Shown here: piece by piece, positions 1 to 6,286 of the stretch
Numbering within the stretch: position 1 is the stretch's first letter
Layout: every line of letters begins with the position of its first letter
Origin: Aureimonas glaciei
GTDB lineage: Bacteria > Pseudomonadota > Alphaproteobacteria > Rhizobiales > Rhizobiaceae
Assembly (NCBI RefSeq): GCF_014643375.1
Contig: NZ_BMJJ01000010.1
Location: 37,092 to 101,091, forward strand
DNA length: 64,000 nucleotides
Direction: 5' to 3'
The notes under the pieces: generated by a model
Seen by the model: the letters and a program-made list of their open reading frames with translations, nothing else
Told to the model about the DNA's origin: nothing
The model's database searches: none
Program-made: the position numbers and the translations under genes

Positions 1-267
1 TGGGAGCCGAAATACCTGAACGAGATCGAGGACTGCCCGGTGCGGCTCGAGTATTACTCGCACATGCCGGCCCTGCCGGGCTTCATGCCGCCCCACTCGA
101 CACCGCGCAGCCTCAGGGTGAATTATTTCCAGTATGAGATGCTCGGTCCCGATCGCTACGGCTATGTCGACAAGTCCAACCGGACGAAGAGCTACTCGCC
201 TACCGACCTGTCGTCACTGGTGCTGAAGACCTACATCGATATCGCGGAGCGCAATCCTCGCGACTAG
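1..267 (+). CDS. Hypothetical protein, 5' end outside window
   Basis: The reading frame is open from the first base and stops with TAG at 265-267, so 88 residues of a longer protein are visible. The piece is rich in Tyr, Pro and Ser (YYSHMPALPGFMPPHS, then YFQYEMLGPDRYGYVD), shows no membrane segment and no family I recognise. It lies in the island that ends at the integrase, so it is probably cargo. No function can be assigned. Confidence 0.55.
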   Translation, partial: WEPKYLNEIEDCPVRLEYYSHMPALPGFMPPHSTPRSLRVNYFQYEMLGPDRYGYVDKSNRTKSYSPTDLSSLVLKTYIDIAERNPRD

Positions 268-306
268 GTCTGCAGCTTCTTCGCGACAGGCGGGATACAG
301 CGCGGG

Positions 307-507
307 TCAGGGGCCGCCGTTCTCCGTCAACGCCGCGTCGATCTCCTCCAGCCGATCGACGTCGGCTTGCTCTTCCTCCTCGATGTCCTCCTTCTCGACG
401 GATTCCTGCGCGGCTTCGTCGGGCGTCTGGTCTTGCTGGCGCTGGACGTCTTCGGCCTGGCGCTCGGCTGTGTCGATGCGGTCGGTTGCGGTGGGGGTGT
501 CGGACAT
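307..507 (-). CDS. Small acidic hypothetical protein (66 aa)
   Basis: A 66-residue, very acidic protein rich in Glu, Asp and Gln (for example KEDIEEEEQADVDRLEEID), probably helical or disordered. The start is well supported: a strong ribosome-binding site, AAAGGAGA (513-520 on the complement), lies 5 bases upstream of the ATG at 507. No catalytic motif is visible. It is transcribed opposite to the next island genes, and the promoter at 609-637 lies in the gap between them. Function unknown. Confidence 0.6.
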   Translation of the reverse strand: MSDTPTATDRIDTAERQAEDVQRQQDQTPDEAAQESVEKEDIEEEEQADVDRLEEIDAALTENGGP

Positions 508-608
508 GGCGATCTCCTTTGGGTGTAAAACCGCCGAAATGCCGGAAGTTCCCCCAAAAGATTTCTGGCGACCCGCACTTTGTTTGAACGGAGATATGTG
601 ATTCGGGC

Positions 609-637
609 TTGACTATGATCTAATAGGTCATTAGATT
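609..637 (+). promoter_or_regulatory. Sigma70-type promoter with embedded palindromic operator
   Basis: TTGACT (609-614) and TAGATT (632-637) are separated by exactly 17 bases, a near-consensus housekeeping promoter. The perfect inverted repeat ATCTAAT-5-ATTAGAT (618-624 and 630-636) fills the spacer and overlaps the -10 box, where a dimeric repressor would block RNA polymerase. The downstream gene starts at 704. Candidate binders are the two small helix-turn-helix proteins of the same island (3300, 4476); that link is inference. Confidence 0.7.
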
Positions 638-676
638 GCTCATATGGCTGCAGCGGATGCAGTCATTCGAATGACC

Positions 677-703
677 GCGCAGCCAACCGAAAGGGCAGCC
701 ACC
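677..703 (+). repeat. Shared gene leader, copy 1
   Basis: The 27 bases before the ATG at 704 begin GCGCAGCCA and end GAAAGGGCAGCCACC. The same layout (GCGCAGCCA, a few bases, GAGGGAAGCC, three bases, ATG) occurs before the genes at 2069 and 2634. The purine stretch serves as the ribosome-binding site. Conservation beyond it suggests leader duplication or a shared translational control element. Confidence 0.6.
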
Positions 704-1966
704 ATGACCACGCTCTCCAAATCCCTCTTCCAGATCGATCTCTCCCGCCCCGGCTACGAAGACGCCGAGGATCGCTTCTACGCCTCGTTCCCGATCGTCG
801 CCGCAATGCCGGACACCGAGACCCAGGAATATGAGCCGGTCTCGCAGAGGGCGATCAATGCACTGAACGAGTGCGGCATCTACACCTACCTCGACGTCTA
901 CCGCGCCCCGCAGATCGCGCTGAGCAACGACGAGCTCCACGAGGATGCGTGCATCGAAAACATCCTCGGGCTCGGCCCGAAGAACCTCAATGCCATCATG
1001 GAGAACCTGATGAGGCTCGGTTGGGAGTTCCAGGCGCAGACAGAGGCCAAGCGTCCGATGAAGATCGCCGCCTGCGCCGCCGAGGCCGACGAGGTGTCCG
1101 AAGCCATGGATGTGCTGGACGTCTCCGACGTGACCATCGTCGCAATGGACAACCTCGATCTCACCAAGGAGGAGGGGTGCTACATGCTGACCGCCGAAGT
1201 CAGCTTCACCGTCGCCGGCAGCGACGTGGTCCACAGCCGATTCTTCTGCGACTGGGTCGAGTACGACGGCAGCTTCTGCGATGAGATCAACACGAACTAC
1301 GACCATTCGGACAACTGGAATACCGGCCAGCCGCTGGAGTTCGAGTTCGAGCGCGACATCCACTTCCTGGTCCGCGAGAAGCTGGCCGATGAGGCTGCCA
1401 AGCTCGCCAAGGCCGAGCGGGGCGGGAGCGGTCTGTCGGAGGGCGAGGAGTTCTACTTCGACGAGTCCGGCAACAGCACCAACGCCGGATACAACTGGGC
1501 CTTCATGATTTCCGTCGTCGACGGAAACCTCTTCGTCGAGGCTAGGAAATCCGGATCGACCGAGCTGGTCGCCGACGTCACGATCCTGAGCGAGACCGAC
1601 ACCGTGACGCTCGCGGACGTCGATGCCTTGGCCGAGAAGGTCGCCGCCGGGCAGGTCGAGTACGACAGCTGCAGCGACTACGTCTACGGCATCGCCGCGG
1701 CGGGTAACGACGGCGTCCATTATCTCGACACTCGTCACGAATGCCGCGGCGAAGGTGCTCGCATGTTCGAGAAGCTCGAGCAGATGGCCGGCAGCGTAGG
1801 GCCACTGGAAATCGTCAACTCGAAGGACGAGAGCGCCGTCTGGGTCACTTTCTGCCGACCGAACGATTTCCGCCGCGACAGCGAGACGATCTCCGGCGAC
1901 GTGAACGTGGAGCGTCAGTCTGGCTGGAGAGAAGCCGAGGTCGACGAGGACGAAGACGAGGCCTGA
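704..1966 (+). CDS. Hypothetical protein with RNA polymerase alpha-CTD-like domain (420 aa)
   Basis: Residues about 43-106 resemble the C-terminal domain of the RNA polymerase alpha subunit. RAINALNECGIYTYLDV (from residue 49) matches the first helix and the first helix-hairpin-helix, and ILGLGPKNLNAIMENL the second. Counterparts of the DNA-contacting E. coli residues R265, N268, G296 and K298 are present as R49, N52, G91 and K93. The remaining roughly 310 residues are acidic, end in an Asp/Glu tail and match nothing I know. ATG 704 is preferred over the in-frame ATG at 644 because of its ribosome-binding site and because the product of 4794 begins the same way (SIFRIELS against SLFQIDLS). 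It may bind promoter DNA or replace an alpha-CTD contact; that is inference. Confidence 0.7.
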   Translation: MTTLSKSLFQIDLSRPGYEDAEDRFYASFPIVAAMPDTETQEYEPVSQRAINALNECGIYTYLDVYRAPQIALSNDELHEDACIENILGLGPKNLNAIMENLMRLGWEFQAQTEAKRPMKIAACAAEADEVSEAMDVLDVSDVTIVAMDNLDLTKEEGCYMLTAEVSFTVAGSDVVHSRFFCDWVEYDGSFCDEINTNYDHSDNWNTGQPLEFEFERDIHFLVREKLADEAAKLAKAERGGSGLSEGEEFYFDESGNSTNAGYNWAFMISVVDGNLFVEARKSGSTELVADVTILSETDTVTLADVDALAEKVAAGQVEYDSCSDYVYGIAAAGNDGVHYLDTRHECRGEGARMFEKLEQMAGSVGPLEIVNSKDESAVWVTFCRPNDFRRDSETISGDVNVERQSGWREAEVDEDEDEA

Positions 1967-2042
1967 TATCGACAGATGCCTTAGGCGCCTCTCTTTCGGG
2001 GGAGGCGTCACGGGGATCCGCCGACAGGCATCCCAGACTTCA

Positions 2043-2068
2043 GCGCAGCCAGTTAGAGGGAAGCCGAC
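2043..2068 (+). repeat. Shared gene leader, copy 2
   Basis: GCGCAGCCAG then GAGGGAAGCC ends three bases before the ATG at 2069. It differs from copy 3 (2608-2633) at only a few positions. The GAGGGAAG stretch is a good ribosome-binding site. Confidence 0.6.
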
Positions 2069-2586
2069 ATGAGAACGCCAACCCAAGCCTGCCTGGATCT
2101 CCGCATCGAGAACGAGGCCATCCTCGCGAACGAGATCCTCAACATGAGCATCGAGACCCACCGGGCATCGTCGCCGCCTTAGACAACTACATCGAGGTCC
2201 TGACCGAGCGCGACGTCGATGTCCTGCCGGCGGAGTTCATCAGCTTTCGAAAGGCCTTCCTCGGCATGCGCTGCAAGGCCGTCGGAACAGTTCCGACACA
2301 CCGCCTCGGCGAGGTCAGATCGACGTCAGCCCACATGAGCTTCTACTCCACCGATCCGCAGGCCGCCGGCCGCACGCCCGCCGAGACCAACTGCAAGGCT
2401 GCGGGCAACATGGTCGGCTACATGCACCTCCTGAACGAAGAGACACCCGAAGCCCTCGCCGGCACACACCGCTGGGTCCGCTGCCACGACGATGCCGAAG
2501 GCGCCAAGCGGCTCATCCGCGGCGAGGACGGCTACGTCATGCGCGAGACTGACTGCTACATCCGCATGGTCCCCGTTCGCACCTAG
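2069..2586 (+). pseudogene. Hypothetical gene with probable frameshift (about 172 aa if repaired)
   Basis: The ATG at 2069, with a good ribosome-binding site and the shared leader, opens a frame that stops at 2182 after only 37 residues (MRTPTQACLDLRIENEAI...). The adjacent frame carries on without a break from about 2158 (GIVAALDNYIEVLTERD...) to TAG at 2584-2586. One extra C in the CCC run near 2157-2159 would join them into a continuous protein of about 172 residues. It is therefore a decayed gene, a programmed -1 shift or a sequencing error. A shorter protein from the internal ATG at 2272 is another option. The C-terminal half is rich in Arg, Thr and Cys. No family recognised. Confidence 0.5.
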
Positions 2587-2607
2587 CAGCTGTATCATCC
2601 ATCCCTA

Positions 2608-2633
2608 GCGCAGCCAGATCGAGGGAAGCCATC
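2608..2633 (+). repeat. Shared gene leader, copy 3
   Basis: GCGCAGCCAG, four bases, then GAGGGAAGCC directly before the ATG at 2634. It is almost identical to copy 2 at 2043-2068 and related to copy 1 at 677-703. Confidence 0.6.
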
Positions 2634-2960
2634 ATGATCAAATCCTACACCCACTGCTTCCGGGCCAAACTCTGCTGGGACCTGATGGAGCTGGAGACCG
2701 CCGGCGATCAGCCCGGGGTCTACGTCTATCATTTCGACAACGGCACCTGCCTGAACGTCGAAGGCGAGAAGCCCGTCATCCGCAGCCTGCTGAGCGCCAG
2801 CCGATTCGACTCCTCTGAGACCGAGACCAAGACCCACGGGCACATCCGCAACGGTCGCGGCGAGGTCACCGAGGTCATCTCGTTCCGGCTGGCCAGGAAG
2901 CTGGCGGTCAAGAAAATGCGGGCTCAGATCGAGAAGCTCAGGCCCAGGATCGCGGCGTGA
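2634..2960 (+). CDS. Hypothetical protein (108 aa)
   Basis: A 108-residue protein starting at ATG 2634 behind the shared leader and its GAGGGAAG ribosome-binding site. The first half looks like a small beta-rich fold (GVYVYHFDNGTCLNVEG); the last 40 residues are basic and helical (SFRLARKLAVKKMRAQIEKL). Its stop overlaps the start of the next gene, so the two are probably translated together. No family recognised; island cargo. Confidence 0.6.
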   Translation: MIKSYTHCFRAKLCWDLMELETAGDQPGVYVYHFDNGTCLNVEGEKPVIRSLLSASRFDSSETETKTHGHIRNGRGEVTEVISFRLARKLAVKKMRAQIEKLRPRIAA

Positions 2961-3298
2961 TGGCCGAGATCCTCCAGTCGTTGATGGCAGATCTCACGAT
3001 CATGCCCGACGCCCGCCTCGTCGACATGCGGAAACGGTCGAAGGAATTCCCGGGCGTCGATCCTGCCAAGCTCGCGTGGAGCATGATGGTCCGCCGGCAG
3101 CTCCTCCAGCACGACGTCCGGACCTACCGTCGCATGTCGAAACGGATCCTGAAGCCGCTGATCGTCGAGGCGGATGCCCCGACCCTGGCCTGCATGAGCA
3201 TGGCGATCGTCAAGCACAACGCCATCCGGCACGTGAGCCCGGATCAATGCCGGCAGCTGCTGCTCGCGGCCTGCGCCCGCAAGAAGAGGAAGTCCTGA
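2960..3298 (+). CDS. Hypothetical basic protein (112-113 aa)
   Basis: Starts at ATG 2960, with an alternative GTG at 2957, overlapping the preceding stop codon. It is helical and rich in Arg, Lys and Met (SMMVRRQLLQHDVRTYRRMSK) and ends in a basic ARKKRKS tail, so nucleic-acid binding is possible. One base separates it from the helix-turn-helix gene at 3300, so 2634-3578 looks like one operon. No family recognised. Confidence 0.6.
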   Translation: MAEILQSLMADLTIMPDARLVDMRKRSKEFPGVDPAKLAWSMMVRRQLLQHDVRTYRRMSKRILKPLIVEADAPTLACMSMAIVKHNAIRHVSPDQCRQLLLAACARKKRKS

Positions 3299-3299
3299 G

Positions 3300-3578
3300 A
3301 TGGCCCGGAAGGCGACGACAGAATTTGGGGAGGCCTGGCGCGCAATCGGCTTTTCCGAGGCCGAACTCGTGGAGTTCCTCGGCCTCACGCCTGCTGCCGT
3401 CAAACACATGTCGGGCGGCAGGACGCCGGTGTCGGAGGCCGTGATGGACAAGATCGCCGAGGTCGCACGGATGCTCGAAGAAGGCAGTGGCAACCATGCG
3501 GGGATACCCGATGGGCCCAGGCGCCGGCGGGAGATCGTGAAAGGTCTCGTCGAGCGGGCGAGGGGGAATCCGAAGTGA
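3300..3578 (+). CDS. Small helix-turn-helix protein, copy A (92 aa)
   Basis: Residues about 12-50 read as a lambda-repressor-like helix-turn-helix: WRAIGFSEAELVEFLGLTP, then AAVKHMSGGRTPVSEAVMD. The pattern (W-R-A-x-G, E-F-L-G, M-S-x-G-R-T-x-V, V-M) recurs in the product of 4476, so the two are paralogues. The usual Trp after the recognition helix is Met here. The C-terminus is basic (RRRREIVKGLVERARG). A likely local repressor or toxin-antitoxin-like regulator; its targets could be the palindromes at 618-636 or 3929-3949. Confidence 0.65.
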   Translation: MARKATTEFGEAWRAIGFSEAELVEFLGLTPAAVKHMSGGRTPVSEAVMDKIAEVARMLEEGSGNHAGIPDGPRRRREIVKGLVERARGNPK

Positions 3579-3904
3579 GCGGATACAGGCACATCACCCC
3601 GAATTGGACGACAAACGGGAAGGGCGGCGATGTCCTGACGATGATCCTCGACATCGATGGCTAAGTGGAGCTGCACGGCGGCAAGACGACGCCGGTCGAG
3701 CAGCTGACCGAGGAGAGATTCTGCTTCAAGGGCGTGTTCCATCACGAAGGCCAGCGCGTCGAGATCGGCTTCTTCGTTGAGAACGGCGACGGCTTCTTTG
3801 CGAATGCGGCCGGCGGCGGGGCGACGTACCGTCTCGATACGAAGGATATCTTCAAGAGCCTGGAGCCGATTGGGTTGGCCTTCGGGCCGAAGACCCGGAA
3901 CTGA
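3575..3904 (+). pseudogene. Hypothetical gene interrupted by an in-frame stop
   Basis: GTG at 3575 overlaps the TGA of the preceding gene and opens a frame reading VSGYRHITPNWTTNGKGG... that hits TAA at 3662-3664 after 29 residues. The same frame continues directly (VELHGGKTTPVEQLTEERF...) to TGA at 3902-3904, making 109 positions with one internal stop. No ribosome-binding site precedes the GTG at 3665, so a nonsense mutation in a single gene is the simplest reading. The alternative is a genuine 79-residue protein from GTG 3665. The second part looks like a small beta-barrel (GVFHHEGQRVEIGFFVENGDG). Function unknown. Confidence 0.5.
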
Positions 3905-3915
3905 CGCCGGCAACT

Positions 3916-3950
3916 GCAATTCACTTGCATACGCAATTTAATTGTATATG
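3916..3950 (+). promoter_or_regulatory. AT-rich promoter/operator region before the gene at 3981
   Basis: An unusually AT-rich 35-base stretch in GC-rich surroundings. It contains the imperfect palindrome ATACGCAATT-T-AATTGTATAT (3929-3949, 8 of 10 positions paired), and GCAATT occurs twice. TTCACT (3920-3925) and TGTATA (3943-3948) are 17 bases apart, a weak promoter match. This suggests a second transcription unit, starting with the acidic protein at 3981. Confidence 0.4.
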
Positions 3951-3980
3951 GTGATCCTGCAGCACCGCAGGGAAACTCAA

Positions 3981-4466
3981 ATGCTCGTCCACCGCGCCTA
4001 CACCGACAGCCTCAGGATCACTCCCGAAGACTCTCATTGGGTCTTCGACCAGGTCGTCTTCTTCATCAATGCCGACTTCGAGGAAGACATCGATGCGATC
4101 GAGGCCTCGTACACGCAGGGCGATGCAGACCACGTCTACGTGCTCGACATGGATCATTCGCACATCGACGTCTTTGCCCTGGTCGCCGATGCAACCGCCA
4201 TTGCCGAAGTCCAGGCTATATGGGGCAAGGATATCGACCCTCAGTCCATCATCGACGGGTCTCTCCTCGATGCCGACGAGGAAGTGGAGGACGCCTGCTG
4301 GCACCAGCAGCGGCTACGTGCCCAGCTAGCCGGTCGCATGGGCTTCCATGCGGTCCGCGATCGGGATGAGCAGGGCGAAGTCTTCGCCGTCGACTTTAGC
4401 GGTCGCAACGACGAGCTGAACGGCGCCTGGCGCTACCTCGGGCGGTACAGCGACCATTTCGAATAG
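3981..4466 (+). CDS. Highly acidic hypothetical protein (161 aa)
   Basis: I count 35 Asp/Glu against 11 Lys/Arg in 161 residues, spread along the whole chain. ATG 3981 is chosen for its AGGGA ribosome-binding site; an in-frame TTG at 3942 would add 13 residues. The size and charge would suit a DNA-mimic protein such as an antirestriction protein, but I see no ArdA, Ocr or anti-CRISPR family motif, so that is only a possibility. Ten bases separate it from the helix-turn-helix gene at 4476, so the two probably form one operon. Confidence 0.6.
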   Translation: MLVHRAYTDSLRITPEDSHWVFDQVVFFINADFEEDIDAIEASYTQGDADHVYVLDMDHSHIDVFALVADATAIAEVQAIWGKDIDPQSIIDGSLLDADEEVEDACWHQQRLRAQLAGRMGFHAVRDRDEQGEVFAVDFSGRNDELNGAWRYLGRYSDHFE

Positions 4467-4475
4467 GGGGTCCCG

Positions 4476-4763
4476 ATGGGGCAGCAGGACAGGACGATGT
4501 TCGCGAGGGTCTGGAGAGCCGTCGGCATGTCTCTCGAAGAATGCCGGGAGTTCCTCGGCAAGCGTGGCTACAGCGCCGCCACGGTCAACAACATGTCCGC
4601 CGGCCGAACCAAGGTTCCGGTCGAGGTCATGGCGGAGTTCGCATACCTCCATGCGGTAGTCGAGGGTTTCATGGACCCCCCGGAAGGCACACCGGCTGGA
4701 GTCATCGAGCGGCGGAACACGACACTCTACCTCAAAAATCAGGAATACCGGCACGGCGAGTGA
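4476..4763 (+). CDS. Small helix-turn-helix protein, copy B (95 aa)
   Basis: A paralogue of the product of 3300. WRAVGMSLEECREFLG, a short insert, then AATVNNMSAGRTKVPVEVM keeps the same spacing of Trp-Arg, E-F-L-G and M-S-x-G-R-T. The insert KRGYS lengthens the turn region. The C-terminal part differs from copy A and ends in Tyr/Asn-rich sequence. It lies between the acidic protein (3981) and the short alpha-CTD-like paralogue (4794). Probable DNA-binding regulator; target unknown. Confidence 0.65.
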   Translation: MGQQDRTMFARVWRAVGMSLEECREFLGKRGYSAATVNNMSAGRTKVPVEVMAEFAYLHAVVEGFMDPPEGTPAGVIERRNTTLYLKNQEYRHGE

Positions 4764-4793
4764 CGTCCCGGCCACCAGACAACAGGAGACAGC

Positions 4794-5333
4794 ATGACCA
4801 GAAAATCGATCTTTCGGATAGAACTTTCGGAACCCATGCCGATTGACGACATGCTATCCGAATATCCGCTCGTCACGGATATGGATGACACCGACACGCA
4901 GTCCTACGAGACGGTTCCGGTGAGGGCGGTCAATGCGCTGGCCGCCTGCGGCATCCACACCTATTCCGACCTCCATCGTGCTCCGCAGGCGAAGTATGGC
5001 AAAGCCTCGAAGGGTCGTTGCCTCGAGGACATCCGCGGTGTCAGCAAGGAGGCTCTGGCTGCACTGATCGTAAATCTCCATCGACTCCTCGATGAAGATG
5101 CGAACAGGGAATTCATCTCCAGTCGCGAAGATGCCGAGGAAGCTCTCACGGAAAGGGATCCTGAGCTGCAGCTGTGGATCCGCGATGTCGCGCATAACAA
5201 CGACTATGAGGTCGGTCGCATGTACCAGGGCATGTGCATGACCGTCGCGTGGTTTCCCGAATACTCCGACATCGTGAGCTGGGCGAAGGACGACAGCAAT
5301 TTCGATGGCAGTCACAAATCCTGGGACGACTGA
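4794..5333 (+). CDS. Short alpha-CTD-like paralogue (179 aa)
   Basis: The first 100 residues align with the product of 704: the opening (SIFRIELSEP against SLFQIDLSRP), a DTQSYETVPVRAVNAL stretch, CGIHTYSDLHRAPQ, and a helix-hairpin-helix-like IRGVSKEALAALIVNL. The Arg and Asn of the first helix are kept (VRAVNAL). The Gly and Lys that contact DNA in the second motif of real alpha-CTDs are replaced by Ser and Glu. It lacks the long C-terminal region of its paralogue and ends in a different acidic tail. A good AGGAGA ribosome-binding site precedes ATG 4794. It may have lost DNA binding and act as a protein partner; inference. Confidence 0.65.
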   Translation: MTRKSIFRIELSEPMPIDDMLSEYPLVTDMDDTDTQSYETVPVRAVNALAACGIHTYSDLHRAPQAKYGKASKGRCLEDIRGVSKEALAALIVNLHRLLDEDANREFISSREDAEEALTERDPELQLWIRDVAHNNDYEVGRMYQGMCMTVAWFPEYSDIVSWAKDDSNFDGSHKSWDD

Positions 5334-5430
5334 CTTCAATATCGGAAACGGATGGACGGGCTGGCGGCGATGAGGCTGCCGGTCGAGTTTGAAACATAGG
5401 CTGGCCTGAGCGCCGGTGTGGAGAATGACG

Positions 5431-6243
5431 ATGCCAAAGATCAAGAACCAGGACGATATCGATGTGAGTAGATTCTCGTACGACCCGGACACCGGCGTGG
5501 TGACCTGGCTGGACGGGCAGTGCAAAGGCAAGGCGGTCGGGACGAAGACCGAGAGGGGCTATCTCGCAGCGACGATTCAAGGGAAGGGCGTCTTGGTCCA
5601 CCGGCTGGCATGGAGGATCCACTACGGAAAGTGGCCGGAGCAGATCATCGATCACAAGGATGGCGTCAAAGATCGCAATGTCCTCGACAACATGCGGCTG
5701 GCGACCGATCAGCAGAACAAATGGAATATCGGCAAGCCGGTGACCAACACGACCGGCTTCAAGGGTGTCACCTTCGACGCAAAGAGGGCGAAGCCGTGGC
5801 GCGCCATGATCAAGCAGGACGGCAAGACCAGGCACCTGGGCTCTTACAACACGGCTGAAGAGGCCGCAGCGGCATACGACCGGGCAGCCAACGAGCTGCA
5901 CGAGGATCATGCTCAGACCAACCGCATGCAGAGGGTCGCCCGACCGTTCGTCGAGAAGAAGGTTCAGAACGCCACGGGAAAGATTGGCGTGACCCGCGCC
6001 ATGGTCAGAGGCCTCGAACTGTTCCAGGCGTCGATCACCGACGACGGCAAGAGACGCTACCTTGGGCGATATCTGACGAAGGAGGATGCGGCGATGGCCT
6101 ATGACCGTGCTGCGTGGCCGAAAGAGATCGCTTATACGGGTACGACGTGGGCCTCCGAGAGGCGAAGGTACAACGAACCGTTCTGGGCGCTGGCGAGACT
6201 GGGCTTCGACGAAGCTGACTTCCCAGTGCCCGTCCGGGTCTGA
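5431..6243 (+). CDS. HNH endonuclease-like protein with two AP2 domains (270 aa)
   Basis: Residues about 10-95 form an HNH_3-type nuclease module: HRLAWRIHYGKWPEQIIDHK, then DGVKDRNVLDNMRLATDQQN (His, Asp-His and Asn in place). Two AP2-type DNA-binding modules follow, the first around TGFKGVTFDAKRAKPWRAMI with HLGSYNTAEEAAAAYDRAA, the second around GKIGVTRAMV with YLGRYLTKEDAAMAYDRAA. This architecture is typical of phage and island homing-type endonucleases. ATG 5431 is chosen because GGAG lies 7 bases upstream; GTG 5416 and ATG 5425 are in frame. It ends just before the integrase, in convergent orientation. Confidence 0.8.
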   Translation: MPKIKNQDDIDVSRFSYDPDTGVVTWLDGQCKGKAVGTKTERGYLAATIQGKGVLVHRLAWRIHYGKWPEQIIDHKDGVKDRNVLDNMRLATDQQNKWNIGKPVTNTTGFKGVTFDAKRAKPWRAMIKQDGKTRHLGSYNTAEEAAAAYDRAANELHEDHAQTNRMQRVARPFVEKKVQNATGKIGVTRAMVRGLELFQASITDDGKRRYLGRYLTKEDAAMAYDRAAWPKEIAYTGTTWASERRRYNEPFWALARLGFDEADFPVPVRV

Positions 6244-6245
6244 TG

Positions 6246-6278
6246 AGCGAAAAATAGACAATACAGGGCGACCCTGTA
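6246..6278 (-). terminator. Probable terminator of the integrase gene
   Basis: A perfect inverted repeat TACAGGG-CGA-CCCTGTA (6262-6278) lies just beyond the stop of the integrase gene. On the complement strand it is followed by the T-rich run TTGTCTATTTTTC (6249-6261). It also separates the convergent nuclease gene from the integrase. Confidence 0.6.
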
Positions 6279-6286
6279 ATGAGGGC

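Noticed and set aside
620..2161. 513-codon minus-strand frame opposite the alpha-CTD-like gene
   Set aside because: No ribosome-binding site. The plus-strand gene has a promoter, a leader and a paralogue, so the minus frame is a shadow.
3981..4466. ArdA-type antirestriction protein
   Set aside because: Size and acidity fit, but none of the conserved ArdA sequence features is visible, so no name was given.
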